NCBI GenBank assembly: GCA_002702705.1
Contig: PABH01000053.1
Coordinates: 186,001 to 250,000, forward strand
Direction: 5' to 3'
DNA: 64,000 nt
Source of the DNA: Anaerolineaceae bacterium
Lineage (GTDB): Bacteria > Chloroflexota > Anaerolineae > Anaerolineales > Anaerolineaceae
The notes beneath the pieces are model-generated. The model worked only from the letters and a program-made list of their open reading frames with translations. It had not been told where the DNA came from and made no database searches. A program made the position numbers and the translations under genes. This document shows, piece after piece, positions 24,984-32,288 of the stretch (position 1 is the stretch's first letter; every line of letters starts with the position of its first letter).

Positions 24984-25670
24984 ATGAATTGGTATACCCC
25001 ACTAAAACCTGCTGAAATCGCGGAGCAGCGTCTCGTTCAAGCGATTTTAGAAAATGTTTTTCCTATTAACTCATTTTTACCACCTGAAAGAGATTTGTCT
25101 GCAAAAATTGGTGTTACTCGTCCCACCTTACGAGAAGCACTACAACGTCTTGCACGTGATGGATGGTTAGAAATCCATCAAGGCAAACCTACCCGTGTCC
25201 GCGATTATTGGAGTGAAGGAAATTTATCTGTATTATCATCTATTGCCAAGTATGAGAAAGATATTTCTCCAAACTTTATTATTCAACTCCTGGAAATTCG
25301 GGTATTACTAAGCCCAACCTATACTCAACTTGCAATCCAAAAAAAGCCAAAACTAATCGCAGATTATTTATCCAACAGGCCTCAGAATAACGACCTGGCT
25401 GAGCATTTTGCAAAATTTGATTGGGAATTACAACAATTATTGGCACAAAATTCGGGAAATCCGATATTCACCCTTATTCTAAATGGCTTTGAAGAACTTT
25501 ATAAACAAAAAGGGATACTTTATTTTTCAACACATGCAGCAAGGGAAAATTCAGAAAATTTTTATAAACAGTTATGGCAGGCAGCTTTGGAGAAAGACCA
25601 TCAATTGGCTTTCCAAATTGCCCTTCAGACCATGCAAACAAGTATCCAACTTATGAAATCAATCCTATAA
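24984..25670 (+). CDS. FadR-like GntR-family transcriptional regulator
   Basis: A 228-residue GntR/FadR regulator. The N-terminal winged helix (LPPERDLSAKIGVTRPTLRE, then LQRLARDGWLEIHQGKPTRV) is strikingly close to E. coli FadR as I remember it. The C-terminal helical domain keeps SGNPIFTLILNGFEELY, also FadR-like. E. coli FadR binds acyl-CoA; the residues near the C terminus differ, so the ligand may be different. A perfect palindromic operator covers its own promoter, suggesting autorepression, and a near-identical site lies before the FAD oxidase gene. The FGGY kinase gene follows after 13 bases and is presumably co-transcribed and co-regulated. Confidence 0.88.
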   Translation: MNWYTPLKPAEIAEQRLVQAILENVFPINSFLPPERDLSAKIGVTRPTLREALQRLARDGWLEIHQGKPTRVRDYWSEGNLSVLSSIAKYEKDISPNFIIQLLEIRVLLSPTYTQLAIQKKPKLIADYLSNRPQNNDLAEHFAKFDWELQQLLAQNSGNPIFTLILNGFEELYKQKGILYFSTHAARENSENFYKQLWQAALEKDHQLAFQIALQTMQTSIQLMKSIL

Positions 25671-25683
25671 TCCGGGAGTAACA

Positions 25684-27246
25684 ATGTCAGAAGAGTATAT
25701 TCTAGCCATCGATAATGGAACTCAAAGCATTCGCGCCATGATATTTGATGTAAATGGGAATTTATGCGAAAAAGCACAGGTGTCAATAACGGAATACAAA
25801 AACCCGGCTCCAGGATTAAATGAAATCGATCCCGATGTTTTTTGGAGAAATTTATGTGAGGTTTGCCATTTACTATGGTCAAAATCAAAAATTGAAAAAG
25901 AACAAATCGCCGGACTTTCCATTACAACGCAGCGTGGAACGCTTATTAACCTTGATAAACAGGGCAATCCACTCAGACCTGCAATCGTTTGGCTTGATCA
26001 ACGCCGAACAGAAAATTTAAAGCCTGTCAGCGGTCTGTGGGGAGCTGCTTTTGCAATCGCCGGTATGAGAGAAACCGTTGCCTATTTACAAAGTGAAGCC
26101 GAATGTAATTGGATACGTATTCACCAACCGGAAATATGGAAAAATACCCATAAGTTTCTTTTCTTATCCGGATATCTTCACTTCAAACTAACCGGGAAAT
26201 TTGTTGACTCAGTCGGGAATCAAGTTGGATATATCCCTTTTGACTATAAAAGTCAAAATTGGGCCAGCCCTTGGGATTGGAAGTGGCAGGCCGTCCCCAT
26301 GGAAAAAAAATTGTTGCCAGATTTAATCCCTCCCACTCAAATCATCGGTTATATTACCACGCAAGCAAGCCAAGAAACCGGTATCCCTGAAAATCTCCCC
26401 ATAGTTGCTGCTGCAGCAGATAAAGCTTGTGAAGTTATTGGAGCAGGATGCATTGACCCGAATGTTGCTTGCATCAGTTACGGGACTACAGCCACAATTA
26501 ACACTACTCATACCAAATATACAGAAGTAATTCCATTAATTCCACCTTATCCATCAGCTATACCAAACGCCTACAGTCTTGAAATGCAAATTTACCGTGG
26601 CTTTTGGATGGTTAGTTGGTTTAAACGAGAATTTGGTCAAAATGAAGAACGGTTAGCAAAAAAACATGGTGTTTTACCTGAAACATTATTTGATGATTTG
26701 GTTAATTCAGTTCCACCCGGATCAATGGGGTTGATGTTACAACCATTTTGGTCCCCTGGTCTAAAAAATCCCGGTCCTGAAGCAAAGGGTGCTATCATTG
26801 GTTTTGGTGATGTACATACACGGGCGCATCTCTATCGCTCAATATTAGAAGGACTTGCATATGCATTACGTGAAGGGGCAGAAAGAACTGAAAAGCGTTC
26901 AAAAATACCCATCACTGAAATCAGAGTTGCAGGTGGAGGTAGCCAAAGTAATGCAGCAATGCAAATCACTGCTGATATATTTGGAAAACCCGTCTCCAGA
27001 CCACACACTTATGAAGCATCCGGCTTGGGAGCTGCGATAGACGCTGCAGTTGGTTTGGGCTTTTATTCAAACTTTCATGATGCAGTAAAAAATATGACTC
27101 ATGTCGGTGAAACTTTTGAACCAAATAAGCAGACCCATGAAATGTACAATCGTTTATATAATCGAGTGTATTTACCAATGTATAAACGACTAAAACCTTT
27201 ATATGAAGAAATTCGAGAAATTACTGGCTATCCACCAAAAGATTAA
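25684..27246 (+). CDS. FGGY-family carbohydrate kinase
   Basis: A 520-residue sugar or polyol kinase. The N-terminal FGGY domain starts ILAIDNGTQSIRAMIFD and has LSITTQRGTLINLD and PAIVWLDQRR. The second domain has AAAADKACEVIGAG, the usual place of the catalytic aspartate, and ends with the ATP-site signature ITEIRVAGGGSQSNAAMQ and ADIFGKPVSRP. The substrate is not determined; relatives act on glycerol, xylulose, gluconate and others. Its regulator is FadR-like and shares an operator with an AGPS/YgcU-like oxidase. This recalls the E. coli ygc cluster, where an FGGY kinase (YgcE) and YgcU occur together. GGGAG precedes the ATG. Confidence 0.87.
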   Translation: MSEEYILAIDNGTQSIRAMIFDVNGNLCEKAQVSITEYKNPAPGLNEIDPDVFWRNLCEVCHLLWSKSKIEKEQIAGLSITTQRGTLINLDKQGNPLRPAIVWLDQRRTENLKPVSGLWGAAFAIAGMRETVAYLQSEAECNWIRIHQPEIWKNTHKFLFLSGYLHFKLTGKFVDSVGNQVGYIPFDYKSQNWASPWDWKWQAVPMEKKLLPDLIPPTQIIGYITTQASQETGIPENLPIVAAAADKACEVIGAGCIDPNVACISYGTTATINTTHTKYTEVIPLIPPYPSAIPNAYSLEMQIYRGFWMVSWFKREFGQNEERLAKKHGVLPETLFDDLVNSVPPGSMGLMLQPFWSPGLKNPGPEAKGAIIGFGDVHTRAHLYRSILEGLAYALREGAERTEKRSKIPITEIRVAGGGSQSNAAMQITADIFGKPVSRPHTYEASGLGAAIDAAVGLGFYSNFHDAVKNMTHVGETFEPNKQTHEMYNRLYNRVYLPMYKRLKPLYEEIREITGYPPKD

Positions 27247-27277
27247 GTTTTACTAAAAAGAAGAACCTTTTGTTATC

Positions 27278-27306
27278 TTGACTTTTTATTTTCACTTCAA
27301 TAGAAT
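27278..27306 (+). promoter_or_regulatory. Predicted sigma-70 promoter of the gcv operon
   Basis: TTGACT and TAGAAT are separated by 17 bases. The predicted start (about 27313) is some 12 bases ahead of the first base of the riboswitch P1 helix, the expected geometry. Confidence 0.7.
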
Positions 27307-27324
27307 GGTAAAGTAGTTTAATAT

Positions 27325-27452
27325 AATAATGGCTAAGAGATCGAGGGAACTCGACACCGAAGGGGCAAGTTTTCACACCGCAATGTGAAGATGAAACTCT
27401 CAGGTAAAAGGAATCCATTATTGATAAATCCTGGACGCATTTGTCGAACAGG
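27325..27452 (+). ncRNA. Glycine riboswitch (single aptamer plus ghost hairpin)
   Basis: The conserved core is plain: CGACACCGAAGGGGCAAG, then GATGAAACTCTCAGGTAAAA and GGA. The P1 helix is an 8-bp pair of AATAATGG (27325-27332) with CCATTATT (27415-27422). Only one aptamer is present. A small hairpin (CCTGGAC ... GTC ... CAGG, 27430-27452) follows, at the place where the second aptamer would be. This fits the singlet glycine riboswitches with a downstream ghost aptamer. An intrinsic terminator and gcvH follow, so glycine binding should control readthrough into the glycine cleavage operon, most likely turning it on. Confidence 0.95.
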
Positions 27453-27453
27453 T

Positions 27454-27479
27454 AATAGCGCTCAGGCGCTATTTTTTTT
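27454..27479 (+). terminator. Riboswitch-controlled terminator in the gcv leader
   Basis: AATAGCGC and GCGCTATT form an 8-bp stem around TCAG, ending in a run of T residues. It lies between the ghost hairpin and gcvH, so it is the expression platform. It starts one base after the ghost hairpin ends, which would allow competition between the two. Confidence 0.88.
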
Positions 27480-27522
27480 CCAAAGAACTAAATAATCCCA
27501 AAAGAGAAAATAGGAGCAAAAA

Positions 27523-27915
27523 ATGAACAATCCCACCAATTTAAAATACACAAAATCTGATGAATGGATAAAAGTTGATGGAAATATCGCTACAATTGGT
27601 ATTTCAGATTATGCACAATCACAATTATCCGATATTGTTTACCTTGAGTATTTGGTCGATGTTGATGATGAAGTGTCCAAAGGGGACGCATGTGTCACAC
27701 TTGAATCAGTGAAAGCCGCTGCGGATGTGAACTGTCCACTTTCCGGAAAGGTTACAGAAATTAATGAATCATTAAGTGATGAATTTGAAGCTGTTAACTC
27801 TGATCCATTTGGTAAAGCTTGGATGGTGAAAATCGAATTTACTGATGCATCCGAGTTGGATGAATATATGACAGCGGAAGAATACTCAAAATATAATGAA
27901 GAGCGAGAACACTAA
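27523..27915 (+). CDS. gcvH: Glycine cleavage system H protein
   Basis: Carries the aminomethyl group on a lipoyl-lysine between the P, T and L proteins. The 130 residues show the lipoyl domain with the attachment lysine in ESVKAAADVN (about residue 64) and the typical start KYTKSDEWIKVDGNIATIGI. It is the first gene behind the glycine riboswitch. AGGAGC precedes the ATG, and the stop overlaps the gcvPA start in a TAATG. The C terminus (about 115-130) is a short charged tail slightly longer than in many homologues. Confidence 0.97.
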   Translation: MNNPTNLKYTKSDEWIKVDGNIATIGISDYAQSQLSDIVYLEYLVDVDDEVSKGDACVTLESVKAAADVNCPLSGKVTEINESLSDEFEAVNSDPFGKAWMVKIEFTDASELDEYMTAEEYSKYNEEREH

Positions 27916-29264
27916 TGTTCATACCAAATAGTGATGCAGATCGTGAAGAAATGCTCCGCACGATTGGTATCAAAAAATTAGATGATTTATTTGCTGACGT
28001 GCCGGATCATTTAAAATATCCGGTTCTAAACATTCCAGATGGCAAAACAGAAATGGAAGCTATTCAGGATGTTAAAGATTTGGCAGCTGTTAATGATTCA
28101 CTCGATGAATTAGTCTCATTTTTAGGTGCAGGGGCTTACCATCATTACATCCCTGCCGCTGTGGATGCGATTATAAGCCGCGGTGAATTCCTAACCGCTT
28201 ATACTCCCTACCAACCTGAAGTATCACAGGGCACATTACAAGCTGTTTTTGAGTACCAAAGCCTGGTAGCAGCTTTAACAGGCATGGAAATCAGCAACGC
28301 ATCGCATTATGATGGTGCGACAGCTGCTGCGGAAGCTTGTGTATTAGCTTACCACCATTTCCGGGGAAAAAAATCAAAATTTGTTCTTTCTGCCAATCTC
28401 AATCCACAATATCGAGAAACCATCCGAACTTACTTTTTGGGAACAGATAAAATTAAAATTGTTGGGGATGAAACCCAGTGCGGTCCACAAGATCCAAATG
28501 AGTTGTTAGCATTAATCGATTCATCAACCGCTCTTGTTTACATCCAATATCCCGATTTCTTCGGCTGCATTCGTGACTATACTGAATTCGCCAAAGAAGT
28601 GCATGCAAGAGGGGCACTTTTAGCTATTTCTGTAAATCCCATTGCTTTAGGCTTATTAAAACCACCTGGAGAATTTGATGCTGATATTGTCACTGGTGAG
28701 GGTCAACCTTTAGGGATACCTTTGTCTTTTGGCGGGCCATATTTAGGCTTATTTGCAGCGAAAAAAGAATTTGTTCGAAAATTAGCCGGAAGAATTGTAG
28801 GTGAAACTGTTGATAAGGATGGCAAAAAAGGATATGTGTTAACATTGACGGCTAGAGAACAACATATTCGCCGTGAACGGGCTACTTCCAATATATGCAC
28901 CAATCAAGGTTTAATTGCTTTGGCTTCCACAATTTATATGTCGCTCTTAGGAAAGAATGGGTTACAACAAGTGGCAAAATTGTGTTATGACAAAGCTCAT
29001 TACGCCGCAGAACAAATCAACAATATACCCGGTTTTGAAGTCGTTGCATGCGGAGACTTTTTTAATGAATTCATCGTCCATTGCCCAATTCCTGTAGAAG
29101 AACTCAACGAAAAATTGTTGGAACATGATGTTCTTGGTGGTTACGATCTATCAGCTGATTACGATGAGATGAATAATCATTTGTTGGTAGCCGTCACGGA
29201 ATTAAATACCAAAGAAGAAATAGACTTTTTTGTTGAAACACTTAAGGAGGTGACCAATGACTGA
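27915..29264 (+). CDS. gcvPA: Glycine dehydrogenase (decarboxylating) subunit 1
   Basis: The N-terminal half of the split P protein, used together with GcvPB as an alpha2-beta2 glycine decarboxylase. The 449 residues start FIPNSDADREEMLRTIGI and include VSFLGAGAYHHYIPAAVD, TPYQPEVSQGTLQ, SHYDGATAAAEAC and TSNICTNQGLIAL, all standard for this subunit. It overlaps gcvH by one base and gcvPB by eight, so the three genes are tightly coupled. The split form is common in Gram-positives, Chloroflexota and thermophiles, in contrast to the single GcvP of proteobacteria. Confidence 0.96.
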   Translation: MFIPNSDADREEMLRTIGIKKLDDLFADVPDHLKYPVLNIPDGKTEMEAIQDVKDLAAVNDSLDELVSFLGAGAYHHYIPAAVDAIISRGEFLTAYTPYQPEVSQGTLQAVFEYQSLVAALTGMEISNASHYDGATAAAEACVLAYHHFRGKKSKFVLSANLNPQYRETIRTYFLGTDKIKIVGDETQCGPQDPNELLALIDSSTALVYIQYPDFFGCIRDYTEFAKEVHARGALLAISVNPIALGLLKPPGEFDADIVTGEGQPLGIPLSFGGPYLGLFAAKKEFVRKLAGRIVGETVDKDGKKGYVLTLTAREQHIRRERATSNICTNQGLIALASTIYMSLLGKNGLQQVAKLCYDKAHYAAEQINNIPGFEVVACGDFFNEFIVHCPIPVEELNEKLLEHDVLGGYDLSADYDEMNNHLLVAVTELNTKEEIDFFVETLKEVTND

Positions 29265-30723
29265 ACCAACTATTTTTGAATTATCATCTCCTGGTCGAAA
29301 AGGGGTTACTTTTCCAAAAAGTGACGTGCCAGAAACCAAAGTTCCTCAAAACCTGGCCAGAACTATTCTTCCTATGCCCGAAGTCTCGGAAATTGATGTA
29401 ATCCGTCATTTTACCCGGCTTTCACAGTTAAATTATTGTATTGATACTGGTTTCTATCCGTTAGGATCATGCACCATGAAATACAATCCAAAGATTAACG
29501 AAGTTGCCGCCAGACTTCCAGGTATTGCAAATGTCCACCCTTTACAGCCGGAAGTCACGGTTCAAGGTAATTTGGCATTAATGTACGAACTGCAGCAGTG
29601 GTTATTGGAAATAAGTGGTTTCGCAGGTATAACCATGCAGCCAGCAGCAGGGGCGCATGGTGAATATGTTGGTATTTTGATTATTCGGGCGTACCACCTC
29701 TCACGAGGAGACAAACAACGAACAAAAATGCTCATTCCGGATTCAGCACATGGAACAAACCCTGCCAGCTCGTCTATGAGTGGATTTGATGTTGTTAAAG
29801 TCGCTACGGATGAAAATGGTAATGTGGACCTTGATTCCTTAAGATCAGTTTGTGATGATAAAGTAGCAGGCCTGATGCTGACCAATCCGAATACATTAGG
29901 ACTTTTTGAACAACAGGTCCAAGAAGTTGCACAAATTGTTCATGAGGCAGGAGGTTTGGTCTATGGAGATGGTGCTAATTTAAATGCACTTTTGGGTATC
30001 GTTAGACCCGGCGATCTAGGTATAGATGTTATGCACTTCAACCTGCATAAAACCTTCTCTACACCACATGGTGGCGGGGGTCCGGGATCTGGCCCTGTTG
30101 GTGTCGTTGAGAAACTGATCGACTTTTTACCTTTCCCAGTTGTGGAAATGTTGGAACCAGCAACAGCAGAGCTTCCCCCATATTTCGGATTGGTTAAACC
30201 TCTTCATTCAATTGGCCGTATAAAATCCTTTAATGGGCATTTTGGAATGATGGTTAGGGCTTATACATATATCAATATGTATGGAGGGAATGGATTAAGA
30301 AGAATTGGCGAAAATGCCGTATTAAATGCCAATTATTTAATGAGCTTAGTGAAAGACACCTATAAATTAGCATATGATCGTTCCTGTATGCATGAATTTG
30401 TTGTGGAAGGTCACTGGGCAGATGCGCCAGACATTCACGCATTGGATATTGCCAAACGTCTGATGGATTACAACTTCCATCCACCCACAAATTACTTCCC
30501 ATTAATTGTCCCGGAAGCATTGATGATTGAACCAACTGAAACGGAAAGCAAACAATCTCTGGATGATTTTGCAAACGCCCTTTTACAAATCGCCAAAGAA
30601 GCAAAAGAAAATCCACAATTATTAAAAGATGCACCGCATAATACGCCAATTGGAAGGCTGGACGAGGTAAAAGCAGCAAAGGATTTGGTTTTATGCTGTT
30701 GGATTCCTGAAAATTATCAATAA
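29257..30723 (+). CDS. gcvPB: Glycine dehydrogenase (decarboxylating) subunit 2
   Basis: The PLP-carrying C-terminal half of the split P protein. The 488 residues show the cofactor lysine in FNLHKTFSTPHGGGGPGSGP (about residue 265), plus FYPLGSCTMKYNP, QPAAGAHGEY and DSAHGTNPASSSMSG. GGAGGTGA, within the end of gcvPA, is its ribosome site; the two genes overlap by 8 bases. A strong terminator follows, ending the operon. gcvT and the lipoamide dehydrogenase gene are not in this operon or elsewhere in the window, so those parts of the complex must be encoded elsewhere. Confidence 0.97.
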   Translation: MTEPTIFELSSPGRKGVTFPKSDVPETKVPQNLARTILPMPEVSEIDVIRHFTRLSQLNYCIDTGFYPLGSCTMKYNPKINEVAARLPGIANVHPLQPEVTVQGNLALMYELQQWLLEISGFAGITMQPAAGAHGEYVGILIIRAYHLSRGDKQRTKMLIPDSAHGTNPASSSMSGFDVVKVATDENGNVDLDSLRSVCDDKVAGLMLTNPNTLGLFEQQVQEVAQIVHEAGGLVYGDGANLNALLGIVRPGDLGIDVMHFNLHKTFSTPHGGGGPGSGPVGVVEKLIDFLPFPVVEMLEPATAELPPYFGLVKPLHSIGRIKSFNGHFGMMVRAYTYINMYGGNGLRRIGENAVLNANYLMSLVKDTYKLAYDRSCMHEFVVEGHWADAPDIHALDIAKRLMDYNFHPPTNYFPLIVPEALMIEPTETESKQSLDDFANALLQIAKEAKENPQLLKDAPHNTPIGRLDEVKAAKDLVLCCWIPENYQ

Positions 30724-30735
30724 AGATTCAAAATA

Positions 30736-30770
30736 CAAAAGAGCTTGGATTTCTCCAAGCTCTTTTGTTT
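30736..30770 (+). terminator. Terminator of the gcv operon
   Basis: A perfect 14-bp stem (CAAAAGAGCTTGGA with TCCAAGCTCTTTTG) around TTTC, followed by TTT and further T-rich sequence. Confidence 0.93.
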
Positions 30771-30879
30771 TAATTTAACAAATTATTTATGGTCTTTTTA
30801 AAACAATTTCTGAAAATTCTTATAAAATCAATATATTCAATTTATTATCAAAATTATTTATTCATGAAAGGAGGTTTAC

Positions 30880-31023
30880 ATGTTATTGTCCAAAGAACAA
30901 GGACAAGGTTTACTTGAATATGCTTTAATAATTTCATTAGTTGTCGTAATCGTTATCGTCCTTGTTTATTTAATTGGCCCACAAGTTGGTAATATGTATA
31001 GTGATGTTATAGAAATAATTTAA
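30880..31023 (+). CDS. Flp-family type IVb pilin (small, orphan)
   Basis: A 47-residue protein starting at ATG 30880 after GAAAGGAGG. It has the class IVb prepilin pattern: a short leader MLLSKEQGQG, glutamate at position 5 of the mature part (LLEYAL), and one hydrophobic helix (IISLVVVIVIVLVYLIG). Cleavage after G10 would give a mature peptide of about 37 residues. Flp pilins are normally built by a Tad machine, but no tad or prepilin peptidase gene lies in the window. A perfect 21-bp terminator follows at once, so it is a single-gene unit and likely abundantly expressed. Confidence 0.85.
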   Translation: MLLSKEQGQGLLEYALIISLVVVIVIVLVYLIGPQVGNMYSDVIEII

Positions 31024-31033
31024 GCAAGATCTA

Positions 31034-31079
31034 TTTTAACAGAAAAAGCCGGAAAAAATTCCGGCTTTTTCTGTTAAAA
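31034..31079. terminator. Very strong terminator after the pilin gene
   Basis: The two arms (31034-31054 and 31059-31079) are perfectly complementary over 21 bases around an AAAA loop. The stem itself contains T and A runs, so it should work in both directions. Confidence 0.9.
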
Positions 31080-31227
31080 TAATACCTATTATCTTTTATG
31101 AAAACATCTTAGAAGGAATAACGCTATAAAAAACAACTCGTTCCGACTGTTAAATCATTTACAAAAAAAGAATTTCGATCACATCGATAAATTTCCTGGT
31201 GATACAGGGAATCCTTTTGATGTTATC

Positions 31228-32274
31228 TTGCATTTCTTTAACAAAATACAATTCATTCCATTAATTATATTCATATTAATTCTGTTTATCCTTACCGGAG
31301 TTGTGGCATTATTTACTTTCATGCGGTGGATACCACTTTTATTCTTTTGTCTGGTTGATTTGTTGATTTTGTATTTTATACCACAAATAAAAATTTCATT
31401 TGGTCCACCGAAACCACAGGCATTATTATTGATGTTTTTAAGAACACCGTTTATTTGGCTGCCTTTGCCGATAAACCTTGTTTTTCAAATTATTGGAACA
31501 GGTCTGGTAATTTGGGGTTTTATTTATGAACCGAGCAGAATCAACATTACACATAAAGAAATCAACACCCATCTCCATACCGATCAAACAACAAAGTTTA
31601 TCCATATCGGGGACCTTCATTTAGAAAAAATCGGTCGTAGAGAAGAAGAACTACTGACCAAGCTCACAATTACAAAGCCAGACTTTATTCTCTTTACTGG
31701 TGATTTTTTAAACCTTTCCTACCGTTCTAATCCGGAAGCCATAAAAACGGTAGCTGAATATTTTAACAAAATCCAACAAATAGCACCAATCTATTGGGTA
31801 ACAGGTAGTCCTGCAGTTGACCTAGAAAAGTCAATTACTGAAATAGATTCATTAACTCAAGCAACATGGATAAAAGATTCAGCGATCCTCATTAAGAACA
31901 ATATCGAATTAATTGGGATAAATTGTACGCACCAACCTCAAAACGATATTTTAAAATTAGATATTGTAAAGCGAATCAATCAACCCGTTTTCACAATATT
32001 GATTTATCACTCACCTGATCTAATTTTAGAATTAGATTCACACAAAATTGACCTTATGTTATCTGGCCATACTCATGGAGGACAAGTTCGGTTTCCCTTG
32101 ATTGGAGCACTTTTTACTGGTTCATTATATGGAAGAAATTTACAGGCGGGAGAATACTGGTTTCATAATACAATGCTTTATATCACCCGAGGAATTGGAT
32201 TGGAAGGTCTGGGAGCACCACGAGTCAGGTTTTTATGCCCTCCAGAAATCATCGAATGGACAATTCGACATTAA
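31228..32274 (+). CDS. Membrane-anchored metallophosphoesterase-like protein
   Basis: The 348 residues begin with two or three hydrophobic helices (about 8-60 and 75-100), followed by a calcineurin-like phosphoesterase domain of the YaeI/YkoQ type. Metal-site motifs are seen as GDLHLE, FTGDFLN, the later histidine in IYHSPD, and SGHTHGGQVRFP. The usual GNH[DE] motif is replaced by VTGSPAVD, so two expected ligands are missing. The TTG at 31228 has no ribosome site. The frame stays open and protein-like back to 31102, with AGAAGGA standing 8 bases before an ATA at 31126. The true start may be that ATA (382 residues). pepA follows after 14 bases. Confidence 0.72.
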   Translation: MHFFNKIQFIPLIIFILILFILTGVVALFTFMRWIPLLFFCLVDLLILYFIPQIKISFGPPKPQALLLMFLRTPFIWLPLPINLVFQIIGTGLVIWGFIYEPSRINITHKEINTHLHTDQTTKFIHIGDLHLEKIGRREEELLTKLTITKPDFILFTGDFLNLSYRSNPEAIKTVAEYFNKIQQIAPIYWVTGSPAVDLEKSITEIDSLTQATWIKDSAILIKNNIELIGINCTHQPQNDILKLDIVKRINQPVFTILIYHSPDLILELDSHKIDLMLSGHTHGGQVRFPLIGALFTGSLYGRNLQAGEYWFHNTMLYITRGIGLEGLGAPRVRFLCPPEIIEWTIRH

Positions 32275-32288
32275 ACCAAGGAGTAAAA

